Source of the DNA: Rhizoclosmatium globosum | Taxonomy: Eukaryota; Chytridiomycota; Chytridiomycetes; Chytridiales; Chytriomycetaceae | Direction: 5' to 3' | Assembly (NCBI GenBank): GCA_002104985.1 | Contig: MCGO01000085.1 | Location: 62,001 to 126,000 of the forward strand | DNA: 64,000 bases | In this document: positions 41,982 to 53,083 of the stretch, piece after piece | Layout of the letters: each line of letters opens with the position of its first letter | Position numbering within the stretch: the first letter of the stretch is position 1 | Notes under the pieces: model-generated | Databases searched by the model: none | What the model was told of the DNA's origin: nothing | The model's input: only the letters and a program-made list of their open reading frames with translations | Position numbers and translations under genes: made by a program

Positions 41982-43361
41982 TCAACTTTCAATTAAAGAC
42001 ACGATCCACCCATCATCCCCTTGTCTGCTTCTTTCAATAAACCCAAACTCCTCAGCAGCGACCAAATACTCCTCAAACGTAAAGTACCCTCTCGAAGTAT
42101 ACACTTTCGAATCAATACCCTCTTCCAAGGTTGCTGAATCAGTAGGTTGTTTATCACCGAACGGACCCTTCATTGCAAGCTTGATTGCCAAAAAATCCGA
42201 CGCGAATACGGATTTCGTTGTATCCGAGGAGCCGTTTGATGAAGGAGATTGTCCTCTTGGAGCCGTTTTTGGTTTTCCCTTTTCGTTCGTTTGGCCTAGA
42301 CTCGCATTGAATGATCTGAGAGAGGAAATGTGTTCTTCGATGCGATGGTTTGATGCGGATGGCCGAGTTGTAGCTTCACTGCCACTTCTCCAGTTGTTGC
42401 TATTACTGGCATTTCCTTGGCTGAGAGACGACAAAGACTTTTTGCTCTTGAGTGAAGTTGAATTCCAGACAGGTTCACTTGGTTGTGTGTCTTGGGTTGG
42501 TTTTGGACGAGGCGGACTTTTGTTGGATCCTGTCGTTGAGCCTTTCGCTGCTCGTGTAGGATCTGCGAAATTGACTTTCAGAATAGTGTCATCTACGCGT
42601 AAGCCGTTTGTTTCACGTTGTGCGGTAATAGCCGACTCGATTGAGTCGAAATTGACGAATCCATTTGGTCCCACAATTCTGCATACAGAGATTTCCCCGT
42701 ATTTAGAATAAATTGCAATTAAGTCTGGGACGCGAAGTCCTTTAGGGAGTTGGCTAAGGTGAATGGAGGGTGAAGGAGGCATTGTTTGGGCTTTTGGAAC
42801 ATTCCCATTTGAAAGAGGAGAGGTTGATGAAACGGATAAAGGGTGCTGTCGCGAATTAAGTTCTGCTCTTGGTCCTGACAATCTTTCCTTGTCTGGAGTG
42901 CTTTTTCTGCTTCCCTTTTCCGGCGCTGTGAAGCCAACCATCAGCGGACAGCCATCTATTATGAAACCATCCATTTCATTTTGAGCTGTAATCGCGGATT
43001 CAAGAGTCGCAAAGTTAATAAATCCTCTTGAGTACTGACGTTATGAAGTGTGAATCAGAGCAGAAAGAAAGAGACAGGGACTAACGAACCACAATTTTAC
43101 ACGAAAGTATTGTTCCGTACTTTTCGAAAAGAGATCGTAATTCGGATTCTGCGAGAGTTTTGGGTATTTGTCGAAGGATCAATGAAGGAGAAGGTTCTCC
43201 CATCGAAACAATAATATCCGAAAAGTTTGAAGGAGAGATTGAAGATGGCAACGTTTTCTGTTGAAGTGGTTGGGTGGTGACGAAAGGTGGAGGAGTTGCA
43301 ACTGGTGAAGGGCCATTCAGAGATAGGCTGGCCAGCGTATGTGTAAATCCAGATGAGAAAG
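41982..43361 (-). CDS. RNA-binding protein with two RRM domains
   Basis: The upstream exon contains PSPSLILRQIPKTLAESELRS and YGTILSCKIV, then an intron with donor GTTCGT (ending CGTCAG at about 43036) joins to YSRGFINFATLESAITAQNEMDG; this is RRM1 with RNP1 SRGFINFA. RRM2 is IHLSQLPKGLRVPDLIAIYSKYG to GPNGFVNFDSIESAITAQ. The C-terminal half is Ser/Asn-rich and ends VYTSRGYFTFEEYLVAAEEFGF, stop at 41982. Start uncertain: the first in-frame ATG is near 43202, but sequence up to an acceptor at 43361 also looks coding, so a further short exon may lie upstream. It likely binds mRNA; the exact role is unknown. Confidence 0.75.
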
Positions 43362-43451
43362 CTGATTAAAGATATGTGTCAATAGGTAGAATGCTATTAT
43401 TTCGCACCACTGTCGCATTTAATTACGTTATATTCGCCGATAAAACAACAA

Positions 43452-43943
43452 ATGATGTTCCAATTTCATCCCGCCGCCAACTCTGCAACAACACTCTGGC
43501 TTCTGCTTCTCTTTCATGCATTCCAGCCGCTAGCAAAAGCTCTGACGATTCTTTCGCCGAACGAAAACAACACCAGTGTGTTTTATCCAAACGAAACATT
43601 CCTCGTCTCTTTCCTTCCCACCAACGAACCAACATATCAAACCGAATGGACGAAAGTATTTCTTGAGCCTGGGCATACTCAAGTGTACTACCTGCAAATC
43701 ACGAATAGTTCGCAGTTGGGCGAGACTGTGTCCTTCAACTTGACAGCACCTGCTGTTGAAGGGAACTACTCGATTGTCTTCTTTGATCGCGTTTACTTGG
43801 AGCCTAGTATTCGGACGAGTCCGGAGATTACGGGATTGAGTACGGCAAAGGCTGTGACTTTTGTTATCCGAAACGTTACTTCTTCTTCGACACAGACGCA
43901 GGCGTCATCAACCGACTCTGGCTATTTTGCCCACAGAGCCTGA
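43452..43943 (+). CDS. Secreted protein, possible Kre9/Knh1-like Ig-type domain
   Basis: The ATG at 43452 starts about 163 residues with a signal peptide (LWLLLLFHAFQPLAKA). The mature part begins LTILSPNENNTSVFYPNETFLVSF and includes EGNYSIVFFDRVYLEP, a layout like the N-terminal Ig-like domain of Kre9/Knh1-family cell-wall proteins. Several N-glycosylation sequons are present (NNTS, NETF, NSSQ, NVTS). The tail is Ser/Thr-rich (TSSSTQTQASSTDSG). No GPI signal is visible; an unrecognised 3' intron could hide one. Its start is divergent from, and very close to, the upstream exon of the RRM gene. Confidence 0.6.
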   Translation: MMFQFHPAANSATTLWLLLLFHAFQPLAKALTILSPNENNTSVFYPNETFLVSFLPTNEPTYQTEWTKVFLEPGHTQVYYLQITNSSQLGETVSFNLTAPAVEGNYSIVFFDRVYLEPSIRTSPEITGLSTAKAVTFVIRNVTSSSTQTQASSTDSGYFAHRA

Positions 43944-44958
43944 ATGGACTTGACACGTGAGACGGTTATGTCGATCGAACCTTTTGTAGCACCCAAACCC
44001 TGGGCTTCCCAGAATGAAACTGTGGACAATCGTCGATCGAAGGTTGCACCGAGATTGAGAGCGGTATTGCACCTGTCTTTGATTTAACATTTGATACAAA
44101 TAAATTGATTACCTGTGTTTGATACGTTGATTGATCTTGGTAGCAGTTGTTTAATCTGCTTTGTCATACTTATTGTGTAAGATCTCCCCAATGTCTGAAA
44201 AGACGTCCATCCAACCTCGGAGACGACTTTGATGTTACGTAAACAGGAATCTCGAAAGTAAATAAATGAAAATATTAATAACACCCTTTGTCAGACCAAG
44301 AAGCATTGTGTGGTTGAAGCTTCTTTGGAAACAGACTTCCAGACGCAGCACACCATACCTCTAAACGTGGCGGCAAGGTAGTGGCTCAAAGTTGATTACT
44401 ATCGCTCAGCTGCCTTGAGTTTGGGTTCTAATATACTTGGGAGTTCGCTAAGATAGTAGAAGAAACACCAATACATTTCTATGTTTCACACAAGTGGATA
44501 AGGATGTAGCTTTAACATGGTACTGACTCTATAAATTACGGGATTTAGCATCCAAATAATAAATAGGAACGGTTATTCATACAATAGTTTATTTCAGGGT
44601 ATAGAAAGAAACAGGTGAATCCAGAGTATCCAACAGAAACGCAACAGAAAGAATAATAAACTGAAAAGAGAGTGAAATTGATAATATTGTAATAGGAATG
44701 TACCTTGAAACAGGGCTACATTTGAAAAGGATACCAATGTATTTGATTTCTAATTGAACAAGTTAGAAATCAACCAAATGAATGCAAAAAATGCAAAACA
44801 CATACTTTATCTCAAGTCAAGGTAGCAGCATTTGATAGTGACGAAACAGCATAAAGATAAATGATCGAGTCGGAATTCTGAGAGAGAAACCGAGAAAGGA
44901 TTGAGTAGCATCCATTGGATTGGAAGAATACAGCAATGTTAGATTATAATCGCAACTG
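43944..44958. other. Intergenic region
   Basis: About 1 kb, AT-rich, no gene recognised on either strand. It contains the 3' flanks of the genes on both sides. Confidence 0.5.
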
Positions 44959-46600
44959 TTAGAAGGACAATACCTGCGACAAACACAAAGACGTGATAGA
45001 ACCCTCAAGTGCGATCTGCGGAGTGGCTCCGAGAGCTAAGTGCGAAGCAATTGCATGAGTATATAAGATGTGAACAAAACTAGAACAAGAGAGGGAAAGA
45101 CATACCTTCGGGTTGTAAAAGCCCAGCGCCTTCAAACGTCACAACAGTTCTCGCCCACAAAGCTCTAATTGACTTGACGGTATCTTCATTGCCCTTATTT
45201 TCATCACTCTCCCTCATTTTAATCGCGTAGGAAACTGTGTCACGTGTGCTGGAACGAATGGAAGCATAGTAAGTTTTTGGTACACTGCTTGCAACCCAAC
45301 TCACCTAAATTCGTCAACGCGTCCCCTAGTACTCTTATCTATACTCTGGTTGAAGCTTGAAGGTGCTGGTGCGCCAGGAAGAAGAGTAAGTTTTTGGTGC
45401 ACTACTTGTAACCCAACTCACCTCGATTCGTCTCCAGAATTGGGATCTGTGCTTTAAGTGGTCTGTTTTAAAGTCGTCAAAAGTCGGATGGAAAGAGTAG
45501 GTCAAAAGTCGGATGGAAGGAGTAGGTGGAACAGTGCTTCCACCAATAATTCGCACATGTGTACGTCAAAGCCTTTGTCGTGGGGTAACAAGAACTTCAC
45601 CTCGATTCTGTAATCGATTGTCAGTAACAGTTGGAGCAGTGCACAAGGCATTGAATTCGTATATTGTCGGTTCTGCGGGAGGTGTTTGAGAGCGGTCCAG
45701 CCAGGGAAGTAGTTGAGTGACCAGTAGAAACTCTAAAGTTGATTCATGGTGCTGAATCTGTTGTTGCGAAACAAGCGAGAGAGCGTCAATGTTCCCGTCC
45801 AACAAAAGAGAGTTCGAGTTGTGGTTTGACTGGGATTGGGTTAGTGTTTCAAAGACAGAGAAGCAAACCAACCAATCGACGGATCCTTCAACTTTGGTTC
45901 AAATTCCAGCGCCACCTTTCCTGACAAAACAAAGTCGACTCAGTTGACGTTGTCTTTGATGTTGTTGTTGTTGTTGTCGAAGAAGAAGCTCCACCAACAA
46001 CAAAGGCTGATGGTCGAGTGTTGCCACACAAACAGCTAATTCCGTCGGAGATTTGCTGCACTAAATTACGTGACACGCAAGAACAATCTTGACTGGTGGA
46101 ACGTCCCATTTGATGGTTGCTTTTGTTATCGAACTTGGCCAATAAACCACGATCAACATGTTCATAGGGGGGAAGTGAGGGGTAAGAGAAGATTAAGTTG
46201 AGAGGCGTGCAACGTAAACCCTTCTGCAGGCCATCGCCAATAGTGATGTACGGGTGGGAGAGGGATGGAGAGAGGTGAAGAAGAATGCAGCGTAAACCCT
46301 TCTGCAGGCCATCACCGATAGTGATGTACGGGTGGGAGAGAGAAGAGGGGTGAAGGTTTGAGCCAATTGAAAAAACGAAAACGAGATAACTTATTTGTTT
46401 TGTTTTGTTGGGATTGTCGCGGGATTTGAAAACGCGAACAAAAAGCAAAGGAAGGTGTTCTTCCCCCTTGTCTTCAACTCATCCAAAAACAACAACAGTT
46501 GTCGCATGAACAAGTCAGGACAACAGTCCGAGGGCATGCGGCCGCAATCTGCATCATGTTCCCCCGTTGGCTGTAATTCTGTTAAACCACTTGTGGCCAT
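44959..46600 (-). CDS. Unrecognised multi-exon gene with internal duplications
   Basis: Several minus-strand segments look coding. From the 5' side: an ATG at 46600 (MATSGLTELQPTGEHDADCG); MGRSTSQDCSCVSRNLVQQ near 46110; DGNIDALSLVSQQQIQHHEST ending LQNR at 45600; and a segment with VSYAIKMRESDENKGNEDTVKS, continuing RALWARTVVTFEGAGLLQPE (about 45260-45110), joined by an intron to LGATPQIALEGSITSLCLSQ with a stop at 44959-44961. Exon junctions in the 5' half could not be fixed and two genes are possible. A 45-bp segment with AG|GTGAGTTGGGTT occurs twice (about 45268 and 45389). No family is recognised. Confidence 0.35.
46213..46350. repeat. Two-copy direct repeat, 78-bp period
   Basis: A ~60-bp block starting CGTAAACCCTTCTGCAGGCC begins at 46213 and again at 46291, with a few substitutions. 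The period of 78 bp keeps a minus-strand frame (YITIGDGLQKGLRC repeated), but there is no other evidence that it is coding. Confidence 0.85.
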
Positions 46601-47117
46601 GCTTCAATTGTTGACACTGTTTGATGGATGAGTTCAATATCTACTTCCACTCCAAATCTCTTTCATTCATCTCATCTCACCTATTACTTTTGACAGGTCT
46701 GGAAGTCATTGTTTTTATCAGCTTCTGGGTACATACTGTCTTTAAATATTTGCATGGTCTTGTATTAATCTTTGTCTTGTATTAGTATGCCCAGGTCGTC
46801 GTCCCTTGTCCTGTTGCTGTCACTGTTGCGAATTTACACTGAATTTACATTTGCCGGTTGTTCTGTGCGCGTAGAAATCAACGTACGTGCTTCAATTCAG
46901 TCGTACGCTTCAATTCAGACGTACAGCGTGTGCTTCAATTCAGTCGTACAGTGTGTTTGTCAAGTCAAGATATCTATGGATGAACCTGATTCTCGTCCTC
47001 GATTCCATTCTCTTTCTTTAACCTATCTTCGCGATTTCTTAACGGCTTGCTCTATTGTTGTTTTTTTTGTTTTGTAAAGTAATATCTCTCTTCTATTTTT
47101 AATTTATTGGAATTGAA
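46601..47117. other. Intergenic region left of the mobile-element-like block
   Basis: About 515 bp without a gene. It holds the short repeats at 46889-46950 and probably the promoter of the gene at 47118. If the downstream block is a transposon, its left end should be in or near here; no terminal inverted repeat could be recognised by eye. Confidence 0.45.
46889..46950. repeat. Three short direct repeats (GCTTCAATTCAG)
   Basis: GCTTCAATTCAG occurs at 46889, 46907 and 46932, each followed by (T/A)CGTAC. CACTA-superfamily elements carry subterminal repeats like this as transposase binding sites; here that role is inference. Confidence 0.7.
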
Positions 47118-48699
47118 ATGCCTCCACGTCGACAACCAGAACCAGACCGGCCAGACTGCGAAGAAGCCCGTCGCAAACGCATTCAGGCAACGCGACCGCT
47201 GAATCGACATGCAATGCAGCTGCGCGTGCGCATGGCATTGATAAATGTGATCAATCCTCAATTCTTGCAAGACTTGGCAACAACACAACTCTTGCGCAAT
47301 CTTGGATATGACCTCCAGTCAGTTCTTTCGGAAGAGGGGGCTCTTGCTCTTCCTACTTCTGTCACAGATGCCATCAATTTGGAAGCCATTGCACTTCGTT
47401 CCTCATTGGAGTTGAAACGACTTGAGATGCATCAGCAAAGCGATAGGGGTAAATTTCAAATGGCAGATGGCGAAACTCTTGAAGCATATGAACGACGCAA
47501 AGCAAAGTATCGAATGGTAAACCCTTGGCTGGCAGGCAAAGTGTATCTAACACAATTCTAGATGAGTGCTTGTGAGTCTCATACACTTCGTGTAGCATCT
47601 GCGGCATTGGATCCAGACATGCATGCATTCCTTGACTTGGGATTCACAACTCAAAAGGAGGCTGACGTGTTTCTCAAGGGATCCTATGAAACTGGCAAGA
47701 AAGATCTGGTATTCATCTGTCTGAACGGCGAACTTATGGCTACACATGTATCTGGAAATCTGTCGTATCCCGAAACACTTCGCAAAGATTATAACAACTC
47801 CGCGGATGAAATCATTGCCCTCCACAGACCACTTCCAACGCCAACAGAAAGCTCCCATGCAAACAAGTATCCAGACTTAATTTTGGGTGTATATGGCTCT
47901 GGCTCCATTGACAACAGTTTGGGTTTCATGAATGGCCATCACCACGACCCAAATACCCACCTCAAACTTCGTGAAGCGCGCAGGGAATCCTCTGAAAAAA
48001 TTACTGGATCTATGAGTTACTTGAGGAACACATTGTCAGCAGCGAAAGTTATTGATGGACTCAATTCTTTGTTTTTTGGACAGGCTATGGCCAGAAAGCA
48101 AGAAGTAAGGGACTACATTCATAAACATGACAACGGCAGTCTGGCTTTTTTGGACGAGAATGGAGGCTACTTAATCAGGTTTTTTCTCCTTCCTCGAGAT
48201 GGGAACTAAGACTCATACAGATACTTGGCTGTCAATGTCTTTAACGAGAGCCACCATGATCGATATGATTGTCATTGCATCCCCTCTACCCTACTATACT
48301 CTGGCGAGATTCCCAAAAACTCATGCTACTTGGAGCTTTCTGACTACGACATTCGTCTTCCCTGTCAACCCTGGACTATGATTCAGATGATGGCTTGGGC
48401 TCTCAACCATGAAGTTGTTGTTGATGAACAGTACACAGGCTACTTTCGAAACAGACGCGTAGAAGTTTTTGGGTCTTACGAGAGTCTGCCAACCAATTAC
48501 TCCAAGAGGGGAGAAAAGAGAGAGGTGAGCTCCAGGTCTTTGAGTTAATTTCTAATATGGGTATCAGTTGGAGTCCACTGATTTTGTCATTAAAGTTGGT
48601 GGCCAGGAGTGTTTGCCATACAGCAGTGCTAATATGAAGACTCGCCAACACAGAAAAAAGAGCAAGAAGAATCTGACCAGTACCACTGGAACTGAGTGA
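47118..48699 (+). CDS. Unrecognised protein next to transposase (accessory gene 1)
   Basis: ATG 47118 (MPPRRQPEPDRPDCEEARRK) opens exon 1. Introns at about 47518-47561, 48179-48220 and 48525-48567 (GTAAAC...CTAG, GTTTTT...ACAG, GTGAGC...TCAG) join to MSACESHTLRVASAA, YLAVNVFNESHHDRYDCHC and LESTDFVIKVGG; stop at 48697-48699. About 480 residues. No known domain is seen. Features are a charged N-terminus, a His-rich segment (GHHHDPNTH), a HHDRYDCHC cluster and a basic C-terminal tail (KTRQHRKKSKKN) that could be a nuclear signal. It is convergent with the transposase gene only 28 bp away, so it may belong to the element. Confidence 0.75.
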
Positions 48700-48727
48700 T
48701 TTTACAGAAATGGTTTATTTCTTATAA

Positions 48728-51700
48728 CTACATATACGCGTTTTGGAAATAAAACACCTCTGTGTTGCCATTCTCAATTCGTGAAAAATCTGGCACAAGC
48801 ATTACTTCCTTTCCAAATTCTTCCACACCAATTAAGGATTTGACTTTTGTGAGTTTTAGATAAGGACATCCATACTTCAATGGTTGTCCAACAACAGCGT
48901 CCTCATAAAATTGGACCCATGCAGATCCTCCTATGATACATAAAATTGGACCCATGCAGATCCTCCTATGATACCTCCGTGGTGTTTTGCACGTGATGAA
49001 ATAGACACAAGTGCTAACACTTTGGCAAAAATGGGACCAGCTTCTCCTCCACGTAGCTGGATGTTGGAAAACCGACAATAACCAAAAAATGATGTATTGG
49101 CATGGTATCGATATCGAGTTTTGGCTGGAATGACCGAGTTGTGAAATTTGAGGTATTTGAATTCAATATCATCATCTCCAAGTTGAAACTCTGGCTCAGA
49201 ATCACTATCATCCAAGAAAACACCATCAGTTTGGTTGATTCGCACTGCAATACTATCCAGAATAAGGTTTGTGTGTTCCAATGTTGATTGCATTGTGGGA
49301 CCTAGAGTCGCACGTTCCAATGGGGCCATAGTTTCTCTACTTTTGAGATCGTCGATGGCACGCGCACAAGATTTTTCCCCCAAAATGGATAGTTTCAAGG
49401 ACTCAATCTTGGTGTTTGCATGACACGTTTGGATAACGGAGAATGCTAACTGCTGACCAATGAATCTATCTGATTCAGATTCAGACTCAATAAGTACAAC
49501 TTCCTTCTCCTCATCAAATTTGGTGTCCAAGTATGAAAAAGCTGTGCTTCGTGCGTTCTGAGAAACAGAGAGTCAAACCTTGGAAACCACAATAATCAAA
49601 AACTTACATTGGCAATTAACCCTCCTACAACATCTCTCTTGTTGCTCTTATATTTGTAGTCATTTTTGATGAAGTGGTGAAAGTGTTCATACATAGCTGT
49701 CACCCAATTAAGTGGGATTCCAAATCTCCGGACACTGCTGCCAAAATGATGGACAAGAGCATGTAACTTTGGAATCTGCAACTCCTTGCCAATTGATTCA
49801 TACATGGCAACAAAGGCAAGGCAAAATTCCTTTGTCAGCTCTTCAACTTTAACCAATTCAGCCTCACTCATTTCAGCAACTTTACATATTTTCTGCCATT
49901 TTAAATGGGCAATCATCATTTTCAGGAACAGAGTGAAGTGTGGCTCTGGAAGAGGAGGTGAATAATTGTATTTTGACACAGACTCCAAGTTATAATTACC
50001 TTTCAACAGACCTTGTACAGCATATAACAGTACCAGAGTAATTGCATTACGTTCCTTTGCAGATAAATTGGTAGAATCCATCACTGAATTTGTTGGTAAC
50101 CTTGACTGATCTGTACGGGGCATTGCACGGAACCGAAGAGCCATGGCTTTCTCAATCCTAGATGCCTCTCCTCGACCTGTGTAGTATTTGTTAAGGAAAA
50201 GAATTAAGTTGTCAAAAATGTGTTTGTTGATTCCAGATATTCCGTGCATAAAGTAGTCTGATGGAACACTCAGATAAAGAGGAGAAAGTCTGGTTACAAG
50301 GAACATTAAAACTATTAAACCATTATTCCAATACAAACATAAAGCCTGTGAATGCGTTAAGGCCAGGATGAATTGATGCTTTCTTGATTTTTGCTGAATT
50401 TTTGGTTGCTGCTATGGCCTCCATATCATGTTCCGTCCTTAACTTTGGAGTGTTGTCCTCCATGAGCATTTCTGCATATGTGATAGACAGAGAGTCATAG
50501 TCGTCAGCAGACTTTTCAGGATCTCCAAACTCAGTCATATGGAGGAAGTGGATCTGAACCATGCATTCTAAACAGGGGCATTTAGCTGTCGCACTGCTTG
50601 TTCTGGTAATCACATAATGCTCCTGCATATCAGCAGGGAAGCAACTCATTCGCGGGACAAAATGATACATAGTGCATCCCAAATAAAAATAGAACCCAAA
50701 TGTCTGCAACTCCTTGATTTTCTGGAATATATATTCAAACGACTTGTGGTACATGTCTCTCACAAAATCTCGGAATTTGTCTGTCTCGCGCTCCTTCTTG
50801 CTCAATTTGGACCATGGTGTTTCAATGAAGCCAAGAAGCTTTTTAGTGGCTGGGCGATATCTGAGCTTCAGTGGGATGTTGCTGCAAGACATATAAACAG
50901 GATGCTCCGATACTTTTCCTCCACCATCAAGCTGGGTGCTATCAGAATAAACTTCAAGAGCCAATAGTTTAGCAAGTGGGCCAAGCTTCTGCATGATCGA
51001 CGAGGTCTGGGATATCCACCAACTTCCAGTATTGAATTCGCCATAAATCCGATCACCATTCTTGTCAACTTGAATAGCAGGCTCAAAGTACATATCGTGA
51101 AAGTTGTCCAGTAGAAGCTCCAGAAGGCAATCGACAATGTCTCGGTGACGAACAACAACTGGAGTTTCATCATTCAAATGACCAATAATGTGAGTCTCAA
51201 ATTCCCCAACCTTTTTGTTGTTTACAGAGCTGCTTTGTAACAGGGCTATTCCCTCTTTCAACTTCTTTGGCAGATCCTTTGGGTCAAGAGGTTTTGGGCG
51301 AGCAATAATCCACTTCAGAACTTGATCCCAAACAGAGTCAGGAACTTTTGGACAAGATTCTACAAGCCTCATAAAAGACTGATAGGTCTCATTTGGATAA
51401 GGATAGAAGGGTGACAATTTTTTGTCACTCATCTCTATATTCTTGAAGAGTGCACTGAACTTTGAAGGGTCCATTGAACTGTGAGAAATCAATGGAATTG
51501 TTGGCTGCACATATAGTGTTTGCTGAACTGGAGACAAGTGTGCGGCAGAGGCTCTTATTGGCTCATCAGGACAACCATGATTGATATCTGACAGTATAAT
51601 TGAGAAGAAGACACATTATCAATACGCAACAATTTTGTACCTTCTTCTGGTATGGGGTCAGGATTCCAGTTGTTTGTTTCAGTCTCCCCAAGAACGTTCC

Positions 51701-51968
51701 CCACTTCTGTGGAGTCCCTGACATTCAAGCTTCCTGATATCTCTTCTGTCGTTGCTTCTCCGTGAAGTTTCTTTTTCATGTACACATCCATTTCCCCTCT
51801 TGGAGCCACTATGTCAAGGACATGTTTCCGTTTCTTATGAGCCTGGCCTCCAATATGCTGGGAATACCCATTGTTATTCTTGAAAGTTCTATCACAGATA
51901 ATACATTTGTATTCAGTGCCTGGCTGAACTTCAGTGGGCTCGATTTCGTCGCGGTCAGAAGACGACAT
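48728..51968 (-). CDS. Plavaka-like (CACTA superfamily) transposase with N-terminal zinc finger
   Basis: The ATG at 51968 opens MSSSDRDEIEPTEVQPG, followed by a C2H2/U1-type finger (CIICDRTFKNNNGYSQHIGGQAH). After an intron the body has ALEVYSDSTQLDGGGK, HPVYMSCSNIPLKLRYRP and KKLLGFIETP, resembling the D-x-T...PVY-x-T-x-x-NIP region of Plavaka transposases. A further exon gives LHALVHHFGSSVRRFGIPLNWVT then HFIKNDYKYKSNKRD, like the conserved (T/S)NKRD region. The last exon reads IIGGSAWVQFY and then meets a 35-bp tandem duplication that either shifts frame (stop within three codons) or is removed by splicing to give ..NTEVFYFQNAYM, stop at 48728. It would be about 950 residues. Activity is unknown. 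Confidence 0.8.
48904..48973. repeat. 35-bp perfect tandem duplication in transposase coding region
   Basis: A 35-bp unit starting CATAAAATTGGACCC occurs at 48904-48938 and 48939-48973 with no mismatch. On the minus (coding) strand the second copy carries GT...AG signals that could let 38 bp be spliced out in phase 0. Confidence 0.97.
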
Positions 51969-52000
51969 TATGATGTGCAAGAAGAAAAACCAAAAAAACA
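51969..52000. promoter_or_regulatory. 32-bp divergent gap between transposase and accessory gene 2 starts
   Basis: The transposase ATG (minus, 51968) and the accessory gene 2 ATG (plus, 52001) are separated by only 32 bp, mostly A-rich on the plus strand. Any promoter elements must overlap the opposite coding region, so a shared bidirectional promoter is likely; this is inference from spacing. Confidence 0.6.
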
Positions 52001-53083
52001 ATGGCGAACGTCCCTGCCTCAACCAGTTCTCCAATTATTGACCATTACCTTACCCGAGTGAACGGTAATTATTGTTTTTATGCCCAGGCCAAGAGCTTCA
52101 GCTTGTATCAAACAGAACAACGTCGCGATATGTTGGCTCTTAATGCAGACAATAGCACTGCAAATGATCGTCTTCTGCTTTCTTATGCTCAACACCAGGC
52201 TACTGGTACTCTCTTGACAAACCAGCTTCTCATTCAGACCTTACAAGGACAGGCAACATTGTTTGCCACTCTTCAAAAGGCAAAGACTACTTCAACCATG
52301 AGTTCAAGTCCTCATGTCCTTTCGAACGAGGCCCTTAATGTAAGAGGCATTGTTGAGAAATTTATGCTTATTAAACCTGACTGTGTTTAGTTATTGGGAT
52401 TGGAACTGTTCCTCCGACGTAAGCTGAAAAAGAAAATGTATCCAGATGAGAGTGATATTGGACAGTGGATTGGTGACTTTGTGGAAACCTTGCAACTGAA
52501 AGTAAGACCAAGCTCAACCTTGACGGTGAGGGACAAATGGAACTCTTGCATTCAATGAATCGCAAGCAGGTATAAGTCCCTGCTCCAAAGTCATTGATTA
52601 CTCAATTTTATTCAATAGATTCAGGAACTTGCTGCTTCTCTCAGACATAATATCACAAGCAGAGTCAAGGCTGCAATCATGAAGTCTTATGATTTTGGTG
52701 TCACCACTATTAACCTGAAAAATGCAACAACTGAACAGAGGGCAACGTTTGTTGCCACTCAGTGTGTTCAGAATGCTGTTGCTGCCTTACTAACAAACAG
52801 AACTACTGACGGAGCTCCATTTCTCTTGTTAGTCAAGATGTGCCACCATGGAAACAAAGGAACTCAAATCCCACTCAAGGAACAAGAAGTAGCTTTTGTA
52901 TTTGCTGCAGCAACTCTTTTCCTCCGTGCAGAGGATATGTCCAATGACACAACAGTTGTGAACTTGATGGCAACATATGTTGCAAACCCGGCCATAAATG
53001 CAGCCAATAACAGAGGAGTGGAAAATATTGTTGGTGGTACAGCACAAGTGGAACCAACATTTGTCTTGATGTTTACAGATTGA
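52001..53083 (+). CDS. Unrecognised protein divergent from transposase (accessory gene 2)
   Basis: The ATG at 52001 gives MANVPASTSSPIIDHYLTRV. Exon 1 ends EALN at about 52338; after an intron comes LLGLELFLRRKLKKKMYPDE, then an intron from about 52501 (GTAAGA) to 52619 joins ETLQLK to IQELAASLRHNITS. Some sequence inside that intron (GEGQMELLHSMNRKQ) also looks coding, so the splice is uncertain. The last exon contains MKSYDFGVTTINLKNAT and VAFVFAAATLFLRAEDM and stops at 53081-53083. About 280 residues, mostly helical, no domain recognised, no signal peptide. Its position suggests a role with the mobile element, but no function can be stated. Confidence 0.7.

Larger units (their letters stand above)
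47118..53083. mobile_element. Putative Plavaka/CACTA-like DNA transposon block (ends not found)
   Basis: The block contains a Plavaka-like transposase on the minus strand and two unrecognised genes on the plus strand tightly packed against it (28 bp and 32 bp gaps). CACTA-superfamily elements commonly encode extra proteins besides the transposase. No CACTA-type terminal inverted repeat or 2-3 bp target duplication was identified by eye, so only the gene span is given. The neighbours outside (44959-46600 gene and the NAPE-PLD-like gene) are unrelated. Confidence 0.55.
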
